Below are positions 31,843 through 41,390 of a stretch of 64,000 nt of DNA, piece after piece. A program made the translations under genes and the position numbers. A model generated the notes under the pieces. That model had not been told where the DNA came from. It saw only the letters and a program-made list of their open reading frames with translations, and did no database searches. The stretch comes from CAZSNT01 sp964607765. GTDB taxonomy: Bacteria > Verrucomicrobiota > Lentisphaeria > Oligosphaerales > JABHEG01. Positions within the stretch are counted from its first letter, which is position 1. The number at the start of each line of letters is the position of its first letter. The stretch lies in assembly GCA_964607765.1 (NCBI GenBank), contig CAZSNT010000023.1, forward strand, positions 1-64,000, in the 5' to 3' direction.

Positions 31843-33030
31843 ATGACCATCGAAGCTCTGACCGTCACGGCTGGCGAGCACGGTCGGGAGAACTGTCCTG
31901 TGTGGCTGGACGTGGCGCCTGGGGCAGTGCCGGCGCCGTATGGCGTGTTCGAGGACGAGGCAGGCCGGCGGATACCGTACCAGACGACCACGGCCGGGCC
32001 TCCGCGGCTGTGCATCATCTTGCCCAGGCTGCTGCGCGGCGAGAGCACAACGTTCAGGCTGGTCGCCACGGACGTCGACCCAGATGTGACCGTTGCGCTG
32101 AATCGGGTCCGGGACGGGCAGATCGACGTGTCGGTGGCCGGCAGTCTGTTCACGACGTATCACTACGGCAGCGGCTGGGCTCGGCCGTTCCTGATGCCGG
32201 TGATCGGCCCGTTCGGCGCCCCGGTCACCCGTCACTACCCCGTCGAGAGCCGGGACGGCGAGACGTCGGACCACCCGCACCACAAGAGCGTGTGGGTCGC
32301 CTGGGGCGACGTGAATGGCTCCGACAACTGGAGTGAGCAGCACGGCCACGCACGGCAGGAGCATCAGCGTTTCGAGTCGGTGGAGAGCGGCCCCGTGTTT
32401 GGCCGGATCGCGGCGGTCAATGACTGGGTGACGGACGAGGGGGAGAAGCTGCTGGAGGAACACCGCACGCTGACCTTCTACAATCTGCCCGACACGGGCA
32501 GATTCATCGATCTGAAGGTGGTGTTTCGGGCCACGGAAGGTCCAGTCACGTTCGGGGACACCAAGGAAGGCGGGATAGCGTCGGTGCGAGTGGCCACCAG
32601 CATGGACGCCTCGGGCGCGGGCAGCATCCGCAACTCCTACGGCGGCACGAACGAGGCGGAGACGTGGGGGAAGAAAGCGCATTGGTGCGACTATGTCGGA
32701 CCTGTCGACGGACAGACGGTGGGAATCACCGTCTTCGACACGCCGGGCAACTTCCGCTACCCGACCACGTGGCACGTGCGCAACTACGGGCTGATGACGG
32801 CGAACCCGTTCGGTCTGAGTTACTTCCTGTGCGACAAAGCGGCGGACGGCTCGCACACGATCGGGCGCGACGCTGTGTTTCCGTTCGCATACCGGCTTTA
32901 CATCCACGCGGGCGACACGGACGCCGCTGACGTTGCGGGGAAGTTCCTGGACTATGTGGCGCCGCCCGGCTGCGCACCTACTTCGCCACCAGTCCGTGCT
33001 TGCGGAACTCCAGGTACAACAGGCGGCTGA
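31843..33030 (+). CDS. DUF6807 (PmoA-like) family protein
   Basis: 395 residues. The ATG at 31843 follows the isomerase stop by four bases. The family is named after a mistaken similarity to methane monooxygenase. Its core is seen in FTTYHYGSGWARPFLMPVIG, VTRHYPVESRDGETSDHPHH and KSVWVAWGDVNGSDNWSEQ. It is a beta-sandwich protein linked to sugar catabolism clusters in PVC bacteria and Bacteroidetes (family knowledge). The last 18 codons overlap the convergent exonuclease gene and look unlike the family, so the C-terminus may have been extended. Confidence 0.8.
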   Translation: MTIEALTVTAGEHGRENCPVWLDVAPGAVPAPYGVFEDEAGRRIPYQTTTAGPPRLCIILPRLLRGESTTFRLVATDVDPDVTVALNRVRDGQIDVSVAGSLFTTYHYGSGWARPFLMPVIGPFGAPVTRHYPVESRDGETSDHPHHKSVWVAWGDVNGSDNWSEQHGHARQEHQRFESVESGPVFGRIAAVNDWVTDEGEKLLEEHRTLTFYNLPDTGRFIDLKVVFRATEGPVTFGDTKEGGIASVRVATSMDASGAGSIRNSYGGTNEAETWGKKAHWCDYVGPVDGQTVGITVFDTPGNFRYPTTWHVRNYGLMTANPFGLSYFLCDKAADGSHTIGRDAVFPFAYRLYIHAGDTDAADVAGKFLDYVAPPGCAPTSPPVRACGTPGTTGG

Positions 33031-33565
33031 CCCACGCGTCGGTCGCGGCGTAGAGGATCTGCTTCTGCGTCAGGTCCGCTCGTGCCCAATTGCTGCGTTG
33101 CGCTGACTTCGAGATGCGGAATTCGAGCACGCTGGCTGCCAGGCCGCGGAGGCCGTGCATGCCGAGCTCGTGCTCCCGTGCGACCGCCCCGATGTCGACG
33201 AAACCGGCCGCGGCGAACTGCCGGAGTTCCTGCAGACCCTTGATGTCATCGTGCACGGCTACGCCGGCTTTGACGATGTGCGGCAGGGCGAGCAGTCGCG
33301 CCACGGGTTTCGGCAGCCCGGTCCGGCCTACCTGGACGACGTAGACGGCCTCGCCGCCGGCAAACTGAATGAGGGAAGGCAGGTACGACTGTCCTTTGCG
33401 GAAGGCCGGCCGCGTTTCCGTGTCGAACCCGAGCAGATCCTCCGCCTCGAGCGTCCTCACCATCTCCCGGCACTCGGCTCGTGTGCGCACGACACGGATC
33501 GGCCCCGAGTAGCGCCGGAGCGGCAGTTCGTTGATCTGATCTTTGCTGAGCCTGTTGCGGTTCAT
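32978..33565 (-). CDS. RNase D-like 3'-5' exonuclease
   Basis: 195 residues, only the DEDDy exonuclease domain without HRDC domains. Exo I is GFDTETRPAF (Asp, Glu), Exo II lies in KAGVAVHDDIKGL (Asp), and Exo III is YAATDAWVSRLLY (Tyr, Asp). Such single-domain proteins trim structured RNA. It overlaps the convergent DUF6807 gene by 53 bases. Confidence 0.9.
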   Translation of the reverse strand: MNRNRLSKDQINELPLRRYSGPIRVVRTRAECREMVRTLEAEDLLGFDTETRPAFRKGQSYLPSLIQFAGGEAVYVVQVGRTGLPKPVARLLALPHIVKAGVAVHDDIKGLQELRQFAAAGFVDIGAVAREHELGMHGLRGLAASVLEFRISKSAQRSNWARADLTQKQILYAATDAWVSRLLYLEFRKHGLVAK

Positions 33566-33603
33566 CGTGTCATTGACCGGTTGTGGTGCGAGTCCGGACA
33601 GGC

Positions 33604-33632
33604 TTGTCTTTTGCCTGCCCCGCCAGTAAACT
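33604..33632 (+). promoter_or_regulatory. leuCD promoter
   Basis: TTGTCT (33604-33609), 17-base spacer, TAAACT (33627-33632), 56 bases before the leuC start. It lies just upstream of the divergent exonuclease gene start at 33565. Confidence 0.5.
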
Positions 33633-33688
33633 ACACCACGTTCGGGCGGTTAGCCTGTTCGCGAAGCATTCAAAGAGGGCTGTTGGCG

Positions 33689-34987
33689 ATGGGCATGACC
33701 ATCACAGAGAAGATTCTGGCGCGCGCGGCGGCACGCGACAGTGTGAGTGCGGGCGAGAACGTCTGGGTCAACGCGGACGTGTTGATGACACACGATGTCT
33801 GCGGCCCGGGCACGATCGGCATCTTCCAGCGCGAATTCGGCGTCGACGCGGCTGTGTTCGACCCGGAACGTATCGTGCTGACCCCGGACCACTACATCTT
33901 CACTGCTGACACCAAGTGCCTGCGTAATATCGACACGTGCCGCGAGTTCGCCGCGGCCCAGAAGTTGCCTCATTTCTACGACCCGGGCACTCCCTCGTAT
34001 TCCGGCGTCTGCCATGTCACGCTGCCCGAGAAGGGACACTGCCGGCCGGGCGAGGTCATGTTCGGCACGGATTCCCACACCTGCACGCACGGCGCGTTCG
34101 GTGAGTTCGCCACCGGCATCGGCAATACGGATGCGGCGTTCGTGATGGGCACGGGACGGCTCCTGATCAAAGTGCCGGCCAGCATGAAGTTCATTGTCGA
34201 GGGGGCCATGCCCGACGGGGTGATGGCCAAAGACATCATCTTGCGTATCATCGGCGACGTTGGCGTGGACGGCGCTACGTACCGGGCCATGGAGTTTGCC
34301 GGCAGCACGGTTCGCGCGCTGGCCATGGAAGAGCGGATGACGCTGTGCAACATGGCGATCGAGGCCGGGGGCAAGAACGGCATCATCGCTGCCGACGACG
34401 TGACGCTGGACTACGTGCAGAGCCGCACCGACAAGGCGTTTGTCCGTTTCGAGAGTGACGCTGACGCTGAGTACGTGAGTACGCATCGCTATGCCGCTGC
34501 CGATCTGGAGCCGGTTGTTGCGCTGCCGCACTCGCCCGACCATGTCGTGCCGGCAACCGACTGTGCGGATCACGCCATCGACCGGGTCTACATCGGCAGC
34601 TGTACCGGCGGGAAGATTGCAGATTTCGCCGCTGCCGCGCGGATCCTGAAGGACCGTAAAGTCTGCGTCGACACGTTCCTTGTGCCCGCCACGGCCGAGG
34701 TGGAGCAGGCGCTCGCCAGCCAGACGCTGGACGGCGTTCCGCTGCTGCGTGTGTTTCGGGATGCCGGCTGCCTTGAGCCGGCGCCGCCGTCGTGTGCTGC
34801 GTGTCTGGGCGGGCCGGAGGACACGTTTGGGCGTTGCGCCGGTCAGGAAGTGTGCGTCAGTACGACGAACCGCAATTTTGTTGGGCGCATGGGCTCGAAA
34901 CAGGCGTCGGTGATTCTGGCATCGCCGATGACCGCTGCGGCTTCGGCAGTTGCGGGACGGATAGCGGATCCGCGGGAGTTGCTGTGA
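33689..34987 (+). CDS. leuC: 3-isopropylmalate dehydratase large subunit
   Basis: 432 residues, the shorter archaeal/deltaproteobacterial-type LeuC. AGAGGG precedes the ATG at 33689. It isomerises 2- to 3-isopropylmalate with a [4Fe-4S] cluster. Substrate and cluster motifs: MTHDVCGPG, GEVMFGTDSHTCTHGAFG, YIGSCTGGKIADF (cluster Cys) and PPSCAACLGGPEDTFG (two further cluster Cys). The family also contains homoaconitases and citramalate-path enzymes, but leuA and leuD in the same window favour leucine synthesis. Confidence 0.93.
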   Translation: MGMTITEKILARAAARDSVSAGENVWVNADVLMTHDVCGPGTIGIFQREFGVDAAVFDPERIVLTPDHYIFTADTKCLRNIDTCREFAAAQKLPHFYDPGTPSYSGVCHVTLPEKGHCRPGEVMFGTDSHTCTHGAFGEFATGIGNTDAAFVMGTGRLLIKVPASMKFIVEGAMPDGVMAKDIILRIIGDVGVDGATYRAMEFAGSTVRALAMEERMTLCNMAIEAGGKNGIIAADDVTLDYVQSRTDKAFVRFESDADAEYVSTHRYAAADLEPVVALPHSPDHVVPATDCADHAIDRVYIGSCTGGKIADFAAAARILKDRKVCVDTFLVPATAEVEQALASQTLDGVPLLRVFRDAGCLEPAPPSCAACLGGPEDTFGRCAGQEVCVSTTNRNFVGRMGSKQASVILASPMTAAASAVAGRIADPRELL

Positions 34988-35526
34988 TGGGACACGTTAT
35001 CGACGGCAAAGTCTTCGTGGTGGAAGACAGCATTGACACCGACCAGATCATTCCGGCGCAGCACCTGAACCTGGTGCCTACGATCCCCGAGGAATACGAG
35101 GCGCTGGGCAGCCATGCGCTGAGCGGACTGCCGGACACGTATCCGCCGTTTGTCCAGCCCGGCGCGACGCACAGTGAATACACTGTTGTGATCGCGGGCC
35201 GCAATTTCGGTTGCGGCTCCAGTCGCGAGCATGCTCCAGTCAGCCTGGGGGCGGCAGGCGTCCGGGTTGTGGTTGCCGAGTCGTTTGCGCGGATTTTCTT
35301 CCGTAATGCAATCGCTACAGGCGAGCTTTTTCCGGTGGAGTGCAGGACTCGGCTCTGCGACACGCTGCGGACCGGCGATGCGGTTACGGTGGATCTGGAC
35401 GCGAACCGGTTGGTGGCAGCTGCCACCGGTTCCGTGTTCGAATTGGGGGCGCTGGGTGACGCTTTGGCCGTCATCGACCACGGCGGCCTGTTCGGGTATG
35501 CTCGTGCCACGGGGATGATTCGCTGA
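34987..35526 (+). CDS. leuD: 3-isopropylmalate dehydratase small subunit
   Basis: 179 residues, the small swivelling domain. The ATG overlaps the leuC stop by one base (TGATG). Signature residues: SIDTDQIIPAQHLN, GRNFGCGSSREHAP (substrate-binding loop), AESFARIFFRNAIATG. It forms the LeuCD heterodimer. Confidence 0.93.
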   Translation: MGHVIDGKVFVVEDSIDTDQIIPAQHLNLVPTIPEEYEALGSHALSGLPDTYPPFVQPGATHSEYTVVIAGRNFGCGSSREHAPVSLGAAGVRVVVAESFARIFFRNAIATGELFPVECRTRLCDTLRTGDAVTVDLDANRLVAAATGSVFELGALGDALAVIDHGGLFGYARATGMIR

Positions 35527-35537
35527 TCGGAGGGATC

Positions 35538-38087
35538 ATGGAAAGCACACGTAGGGCAAGGCCGGCCCAGTCTCCCAGGCTGCCGCGGGACGCGCGGTTC
35601 CTGATCGCGTTGCTGGTTGTTGCGGCGATTCTGGCACCCGTGCCCGTTCGGGCGCAGCAAGCTGATCCCGCACCGGCCGGTGGTCTGTTCATCATCCGCA
35701 GTGCCGATGACGAGGATGGCGAATCGAAACCGGACACGGTCGTGGCGCCCACGACGCCTGAGTCCGAGCCTGAGCCGCCCGTGACGCCGTCTGTGGAGTC
35801 GCTGCTGCACAAAGAAATGGCCGTTGACAGCTGCATTGTACGGCATCCGGGCCCGTGGTTCCCGTCGACCAGGAAACAGCGGCGTCCGCCCGCTCTGTGG
35901 CGACACTACAGTCACGGTGTTATCGATTACTTTGCTGAGCATGTCGGCTGGAGTGAGCTTCTGGGGGATGGGCAGAACGGCCGCAGACTGCTTGATCCCA
36001 AAGCCACGATCGAGACCCCGTTCAAGCAGTCCATGCTCCCCGCACTGAAGCTCGGCCCCAAGTCGGCGATTGAGTGCAAAAAGCCGCTGCGCATCAACAT
36101 GGTCGAGGCTGGCGGCAGAGCGTTGCGTGTATTCGTGTGGATGAAGGGCAAAGGGGTTGGGGACGCCGGCGACAGCTGGGGCAGCCCGCCCGGCATGGCT
36201 CTGATGCTGCGCGACGCGGGTGGCAAGGTGCTGCGGCACGTGCCGGCGCACATGAAGACCCAGGGCACCTTCCCCTGGCACTGCTACTACGCCGACGTGA
36301 CCTTGCCGGGCCGGCGGCCTGTGGCGGCGGCTGACGCGGACAAGGACAGCGACGCCGTGGCCGCGGGAGCAGCCTGTTCCGTCTACCTGGCGTTCAGCAA
36401 TCCGCAGGCCGGCACAGCGTGGTTTTCGACCGTTTCGTGGGAGTGGGTCGATGTGGCCAACACCTACAGCGATGCCGAGAAGCAGGATCCGTTCACGGGG
36501 AGCATGGCGTTCAATGCGTCCTACGACGAACTGCCGCACCATTTACGCTGGGGCCGCGGCATGCGTCACAAGTGGCTGTTCCTTACGGGCGACAAGCGGC
36601 GTGTGCCGGGACAGGCGTACAATGTGACCACTGCGGACGGCATCCGCGCCTACTACTCGGGCAAGGCACGCAAAAACATGCTGCACATGCAGTATGCCAT
36701 CCCGTTGCTTGGGGCCTGGTATCACTGTGGCAAGGAGCACGACCTGCTGCCGCCTTTCGAACAGGACTGGGCGGCGGCCTTCGCCAAAGTCCTGATCCAG
36801 GCTCAGGACGAGGAGACAGGGCTGTGGGGTACCGCTGACGTGCCGCGCAGCATGGCGGTGACGTGGCGTATCGTGGACGGCTTGTTCGGTTCGCCGCGCA
36901 TCCCGCGGGAAGACTGTGACGATCGCCTGACACCGTGGCTGACTTTGGGTGCCAAGGAGATACCGCGCGCGGAACGGATCATCGCGACAGTTCTCGGCAT
37001 GCAGTCCACTTACCGCACCAAGAGCGGGCGTTCGGCCAACGCCGCCTGGAACCTGGAGAGTTACCACTTCAAGTCATCGAGCAGACGATCGCAACAGGCT
37101 GCCAGTCGTTGTTCGCTCGCGAGCACGAGCAATGCCATTGGTTTGATGCGGATGGCTTCCCGGCACGGGAGCAGCGGGCTCAGGGCCCGGGTGTACGATT
37201 CCGTCCAGGACGCGCTCAAGCACGTGCTTGACGAGTGCGTGACCCGAAGCTGGCTCTGGAAGCAGAATGACACGGACAAGGCACCGACAACGGATGCGTA
37301 TCTGCCGCAGATCATCGAACGATCGGCCTATCTGGAGCGCCGGATCAGACCTCTGTTCGGTGGGCCGCGCCTGGAAGCGAGTCCGGTCAAGAAGGGCGCT
37401 TTCACGGTTGCCTGGCAGTCACCGGCCGACCCGTTTGTGTCGGCCCGGATCTACGCCGTGCCCAAGGACGCGGCCGCCGGCACGGCAACGGAAGAGCATC
37501 TGATCGGGATCATTCAGCGTCCGGCCAGGAAGCTGACGCAGATGGATCCGTTCATCGCGGTGGAAACGCTGCGGCATGCGTCCCGCACACGATGGGGAAC
37601 GGCATGGAATTTCATGGGCGAAAACACCTATACCACCTCGAAGTTGTCCATGCTGAAAACGCCTCTGGCTTTGAGTATCGATGCCAAACCCCTTCCCCTG
37701 ACAGTCAAGGGAATTGCGCGGCTGGATCTCTACGTTTCGGGCGTGACGTGGTACGGCGAGGAGTGTCGTCTGGCGCCCGTTCCGTTGGTCATCGAAGAGC
37801 CTGAGGAGGAAGAGTTGGTGGAGGACGGGGACGAAGACGGGGACGAGGGCGAGGACGAAGACCAGGACGAGGGCGAGGATGAGGATGGGGACGAGGGTGA
37901 AGACCAGGACGAGGACGAGGACGGGGAGAAGGCGGAAGGCGAGGGTGATGCCGACGCCGATGGGGACGACACAGCCGACGCGGAGGGAACGCCGCCCGAG
38001 GATCCGGAGCCTGAGACGGAGCCGGGAACGGGATCGCCGGACGCTGACGGGCCTGCCGAAGGGGACGCGCCGCCGGACGATGAGTAG
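35538..38087 (+). CDS. Secreted protein with long acidic C-terminal tail
   Basis: 849 residues; GGAGGG precedes the ATG. Signal peptide ARFLIALLVVAAILAPVPV. A helical middle (about 370-640: WLFLTGDKRRVPGQAYNVTT, ARKNMLHMQYAIPLLGAWYH) resembles an alpha/alpha-barrel of glycan-active proteins, flanked by beta-rich parts, but no catalytic motif is assignable. Around residue 515 a short odd stretch (SSSRRSQQAASRCSLASTS) suggests a local frameshift pair or error. The last 95 residues are nearly all Asp, Glu and Gly (encoded by 37797-38060). Such tails may bind Ca or interact with cell-surface sugars. Not recognised otherwise. Confidence 0.65.
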   Translation: MESTRRARPAQSPRLPRDARFLIALLVVAAILAPVPVRAQQADPAPAGGLFIIRSADDEDGESKPDTVVAPTTPESEPEPPVTPSVESLLHKEMAVDSCIVRHPGPWFPSTRKQRRPPALWRHYSHGVIDYFAEHVGWSELLGDGQNGRRLLDPKATIETPFKQSMLPALKLGPKSAIECKKPLRINMVEAGGRALRVFVWMKGKGVGDAGDSWGSPPGMALMLRDAGGKVLRHVPAHMKTQGTFPWHCYYADVTLPGRRPVAAADADKDSDAVAAGAACSVYLAFSNPQAGTAWFSTVSWEWVDVANTYSDAEKQDPFTGSMAFNASYDELPHHLRWGRGMRHKWLFLTGDKRRVPGQAYNVTTADGIRAYYSGKARKNMLHMQYAIPLLGAWYHCGKEHDLLPPFEQDWAAAFAKVLIQAQDEETGLWGTADVPRSMAVTWRIVDGLFGSPRIPREDCDDRLTPWLTLGAKEIPRAERIIATVLGMQSTYRTKSGRSANAAWNLESYHFKSSSRRSQQAASRCSLASTSNAIGLMRMASRHGSSGLRARVYDSVQDALKHVLDECVTRSWLWKQNDTDKAPTTDAYLPQIIERSAYLERRIRPLFGGPRLEASPVKKGAFTVAWQSPADPFVSARIYAVPKDAAAGTATEEHLIGIIQRPARKLTQMDPFIAVETLRHASRTRWGTAWNFMGENTYTTSKLSMLKTPLALSIDAKPLPLTVKGIARLDLYVSGVTWYGEECRLAPVPLVIEEPEEEELVEDGDEDGDEGEDEDQDEGEDEDGDEGEDQDEDEDGEKAEGEGDADADGDDTADAEGTPPEDPEPETEPGTGSPDADGPAEGDAPPDDE
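37797..38060 (+). repeat. Low-complexity GA-rich coding repeat
   Basis: Irregular GAGGAC/GACGAG/GGGGAC units encode the acidic tail of the preceding protein. The unit order varies, which suggests length change by slippage. Confidence 0.7.
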
Positions 38088-38116
38088 ACCTGCGGTAACG
38101 TGAACAGCGACTCCAG

Positions 38117-40111
38117 TCAGAACACGTGCCGTGAGCAGTCCGGTATGGAAGCGAGGAACGCCTTGCCGTAACCGGTACGGATGATCCGGTTGTCCAACAC
38201 GACGACGATTCCGTGGTCGTCTTTGCTGCGGATCAGGCGCCCGAATCCCTGGCGGAACTTGAGGATGGCCTCGGGCAGCGCGTACTCAGAGAATGCCCTG
38301 CCGCCCTGCGACTCGATCTGCTCCTGCCGTGCTGCCACCAGTGGATGATCCGGCACCGCGAAAGGGAGCTTGACGATGATGACGTTGCTCAGCGCCTTGC
38401 CCGGCACATCCACGCCTGTCCAGAAGCTGGCCGTACCGAAGATGACTGAGTTCGGGTCGTTGCGGAACGCGTCTAGCATCTGAGTCCGCGGCAGCCCCTC
38501 GCCCTGCACGAAGAGCGTCAGTCCGGATGTCTCGAAGAACTCCGCCAGCGCTTCAGCCATGTCGTACATCATGCGGTAGCTGGTGAACAGCACGAACGCT
38601 TTGCCTTCCGTCTTCAGAAGGAAGGTGCGGATGTGCCGGCTTGCGGCCGGCACGAAGCTGTCGAGATTGTTCGGGCTGGGCATATCGAAGGGCATATAGA
38701 GCGTGACCTGGTGCAGGAAATCGAATGGCGAGTCCAGGATTTCGGCATCCGCTTCCTCGGCTCCCAGTCGTGTCTGGAAGTAGTCCATTCGGCCGCGAAC
38801 GGCCAGCGTGGCGCTCGTAAGCACCACAGTGAAGTCCTGCTCAAAGAGTCGTTCACGGAGAACGGGCGCCACCTGGATCGGCACAGCGGTCATACTCACG
38901 TGGCGTAGTGACTGGCCGTGCCGCTCGAACCAGTAGACGTGGTTCTCTCGCGTCATGTTCAGGAACTCGTGCAGGCCGACGCGGTACTCGAACAGCTGTG
39001 TGCGAACGGTTCTCAGAGCCAGACGCCGTTCGTCGTCCTCTTCGTCTTCGGTCAACCCCGCCAACTGCCCTTCGAGCTTCTCGAGTACCTCTGCGATCAG
39101 GTTGGGCACATGCCCCGGCACGGTGTAGCGCAGCGGGTTCTGCGGCTGCTTGTCCAGCCAACGCCGCAGGCGGCCGAAGAAGCGCTCCGTCTTCTCCCAC
39201 GCTTCGACCACGGTTGCCCTGGCGTCGCTGCAGTCGGCGGGCGTCAGCAGACCGCGGTTGCGGTCCGGCAGGTAGAGCCTGCCCAGCAGACGCCGCAGGC
39301 CGTGCCCGGTCAGGCGCAGCCCCATGTGCGTTGCGGCGGCATCCTCCACCGTGTGCGCCTCGTCCAGCACGACGGCGCCGTAGGGCGGCAGGATGCCGGC
39401 ATCCTCCGTGTCGGCTTCCTGGCGCATGGCCAGGTCGCTGAAAAACAGTGCGTGGTTGGCCACGATGACATCGGCCTGGAAAAGCCGGCGCCGGGCTCGG
39501 TTGAGGAAGCACTGGCCGAAATGTCCGCATTTGGCGCCGGCGCAGTTGCCCACCTCGCAACTCACCGCATCCCACAGCGCGGGGCTGGGCTCGAACGCAA
39601 GATCGCTGCGGGAGCCGTCCCGGGTCGATTCTGTCCACCGCAGCAGCTCCTCCAGCTCGTTGGTCATCTCCAGGTTCGGCAGCAGATCCTGGGTGGGGTC
39701 CACCAGGTTCCCCAGACGCCGTCGGCACAGGTAATTGCTCCTGCCTTTGGCGAGGGCGGCCCTCACGTCTCTGTCCAGGAGCTGCGCGAGCACGGGCAGG
39801 TCTTTGTCGATGATCTGCTCCTGCAGGCTGATCGTGTGCGTGCTGATCACGACCGGCCGACCGCGCTCCTCGGCGAATGCGAGGGCCGGGACAAGGTACG
39901 CGAACGTCTTGCCGACGCCCGTGGGCGCTTCGATGCACAGGTGCTGACCGAGGTCCAGGTGCTCCGCGACGGACAGAGCCATGTGTTGCTGCTGGCTGCG
40001 CGGCTCGTAGGGGCGCCCACCCACCTCGTGGGCACGCTGCAGCGGCGTGTCGTCGCCGAAGAACGTCCGGGCGAACTCGACGATTCGCGATTCTGAGATG
40101 TCGTCAGGCAT
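38117..40111 (-). CDS. DinG-family ATP-dependent DNA helicase
   Basis: 664 residues, an XPD-like superfamily 2 helicase. Walker A is EAPTGVGKTFAYLVPAL, motif II is VVLDEAHTVEDAA, and VVLTSATLAVRG and GRLIRSKDDHGIVVVLDNR are motifs III and VI. Four Cys for an Fe-S cluster lie at NYLCRRRLG and CEVGNCAGAKCGHFGQC. Late segments DGFGTASFWTGVDVPGKAL-like (FGTASFWTGVDVPGKALSNV) fit. It unwinds 5' to 3' DNA, R-loops or G-quadruplexes (family knowledge). No neighbours suggest a specific role. Confidence 0.9.
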   Translation of the reverse strand: MPDDISESRIVEFARTFFGDDTPLQRAHEVGGRPYEPRSQQQHMALSVAEHLDLGQHLCIEAPTGVGKTFAYLVPALAFAEERGRPVVISTHTISLQEQIIDKDLPVLAQLLDRDVRAALAKGRSNYLCRRRLGNLVDPTQDLLPNLEMTNELEELLRWTESTRDGSRSDLAFEPSPALWDAVSCEVGNCAGAKCGHFGQCFLNRARRRLFQADVIVANHALFFSDLAMRQEADTEDAGILPPYGAVVLDEAHTVEDAAATHMGLRLTGHGLRRLLGRLYLPDRNRGLLTPADCSDARATVVEAWEKTERFFGRLRRWLDKQPQNPLRYTVPGHVPNLIAEVLEKLEGQLAGLTEDEEDDERRLALRTVRTQLFEYRVGLHEFLNMTRENHVYWFERHGQSLRHVSMTAVPIQVAPVLRERLFEQDFTVVLTSATLAVRGRMDYFQTRLGAEEADAEILDSPFDFLHQVTLYMPFDMPSPNNLDSFVPAASRHIRTFLLKTEGKAFVLFTSYRMMYDMAEALAEFFETSGLTLFVQGEGLPRTQMLDAFRNDPNSVIFGTASFWTGVDVPGKALSNVIIVKLPFAVPDHPLVAARQEQIESQGGRAFSEYALPEAILKFRQGFGRLIRSKDDHGIVVVLDNRIIRTGYGKAFLASIPDCSRHVF

Positions 40112-40193
40112 TCGTCAGCTGGTCCCGTGGTCTGGGCGTCAACGTCCGGCGTAGCAGGGCATCACTGATGCGCCGGTAAGATAAGGGCGTGAC

Positions 40194-40227
40194 AGTCGGG
40201 AGTCGAGAGCGCGAGTCGAGAGTCGAG
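40194..40227. repeat. Heptanucleotide repeat array, site 5
   Basis: AGTCGGG, AGTCGAG, AGCGCG (6 bases), AGTCGAG, AGTCGAG. Located before the prepilin remnant. Confidence 0.6.
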
Positions 40228-40301
40228 CGGGTTGGCGACGCTTGGCCTCAGACCACCGAGAACGACAGAACGCCTGGAGAGGCCGCGTCTCCGTACGCGG
40301 T

Positions 40302-40372
40302 CGGCCAATACTCGATCGGGATCGACCGTTACACATGAGGGACGGTCATCACGGACATCGGGGGAGTATTGA
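40302..40372 (+). pseudogene. 3'-end remnant of a GspH-like prepilin gene
   Basis: The DNA matches 46382-46454, the end of the intact prepilin gene that precedes operon 2. The translated remnant reads GQYSIGIDRYT then a stop, against NQYTIEIDRYTG in the intact gene, and both end in GAGTATTGA. It shows that the duplicated block included the preceding prepilin gene, whose rest has been lost here. Confidence 0.65.
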
Positions 40373-40449
40373 CACAGGCCGCGGGAGCCAGGACTCAGGA
40401 TGCGGACCGCCGACTTCTGAATCCTGGCCCCCATTGCGTTGCGCACCCG

Positions 40450-40478
40450 TTGTGTTGAGCAGGCGCTTCCGGTATAGT
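40450..40478 (+). promoter_or_regulatory. Promoter of pseudopilin operon 1
   Basis: TTGTGT (40450-40455), 17 bases, TATAGT (40473-40478). Equivalent in place and partly in sequence (the GTGTTG and TTTCCGG/CTTCCGG segments) to the promoter of operon 2. Confidence 0.6.
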
Positions 40479-40494
40479 CGGGTGTGTGTTTCAG

Positions 40495-41313
40495 ATGTGG
40501 GACAATGATCTGGTGAGCAGGTTCGTGGACAATTCGGAGTATGCCGGCGCGCGTTCCGCGGGCGCTCACGCCTTTATGTTGATCGAGATGCTGGTCGTGC
40601 TCGTGATCGTGGCGCTCATCATGGGCATCGCCATGCCGGCGTTGACCAAGCTCACGTCGAGCGGCGGCGTGGATTCCGCTGCGCGGATGGTTGCGGCGCA
40701 GTTGAGGCTGGCGCGCCAGCACGCTGTGACACGTCGCAAGCGTGTGGCTGTGCTGTTTCCTTCGATTGATATTGAGAACACAGGAGCGGCTGGCTCGTAC
40801 CAGACCGGGAGCTGGAGCAGCGATCAGAAGCAGTGGATCCAGCCCTATCTCAACACATCGATGCGGGCATGCTACGTGGACAGCAGCAATCAGTTCCTGA
40901 GCTGGGTGTCTGGCACGAAGTGGGAGCGTCTTCCGGTCGGGGCCTCGGTGTTCGAGGCCGACAGCGACGGCTCGCCGGACGGAGGGTTCCATCACGAGGG
41001 GGCAACGATGCCTTCGGATGATGGGATGACAAGCGTTGGTGGGGTCGTGTTTCCGGTAGGAAACCCGGCTGGCAACTTCGATGATACGGGCTCATCCGGT
41101 GGGACGGTTGACGCAGATGACGGCATGGAGAGCGTCCGCGCTGTCGTGTTCAAGCCGACGGGCGCCCTGGCAGGAGAGACTGAGCAGGTCGTGACGGTCG
41201 GGGAGGGGGCGTACAACGCGGGTTGGGTCATCCGGAACGGCAAGAACTACCGGGATATGAGCATTGATGCCTTCACTGGGCGCTGTTGGTTCAGGGACCT
41301 CGAAGACGAGTGA
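40495..41313 (+). CDS. GspH-like minor pseudopilin, operon 1
   Basis: 272 residues. The start is set by comparison with the copy at 46546. The prepilin signal is AHAFMLIEMLVVLVIVALI, with Ala at -1 and Glu at +5. The long N-terminal helix continues into GGVDSAARMVAAQLRLARQ, as in GspH/FimT. The C-terminus is a variable beta domain ending in NAGWVIRNGKNYRDMSIDAF. With the next three genes it would form the tip complex of a type II secretion-like or type IV pilus-like fibre (family knowledge). Confidence 0.85.
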   Translation: MWDNDLVSRFVDNSEYAGARSAGAHAFMLIEMLVVLVIVALIMGIAMPALTKLTSSGGVDSAARMVAAQLRLARQHAVTRRKRVAVLFPSIDIENTGAAGSYQTGSWSSDQKQWIQPYLNTSMRACYVDSSNQFLSWVSGTKWERLPVGASVFEADSDGSPDGGFHHEGATMPSDDGMTSVGGVVFPVGNPAGNFDDTGSSGGTVDADDGMESVRAVVFKPTGALAGETEQVVTVGEGAYNAGWVIRNGKNYRDMSIDAFTGRCWFRDLEDE

Positions 41314-41390
41314 CTGCAGTCGATGCGTGCGTTTCCAAGGGTGATTGATGTTGGCTCGATACGCCACCGAAGGCCGACCGAGAAGAGACC

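Larger units (their letters stand above)
40112..40494 (+). other. Intergenic region upstream of pseudopilin operon 1
   Basis: Holds a heptanucleotide array (40194-40227), the decayed 3' end of a prepilin gene (40302-40372), then the operon promoter (40450-40478). No intact gene is visible. Confidence 0.6.

Noticed and set aside
31843..33030. Methane monooxygenase subunit (PmoA) assignment
   Set aside because: The name comes from a historical misannotation; no membrane helices or copper ligands of PmoA are present.
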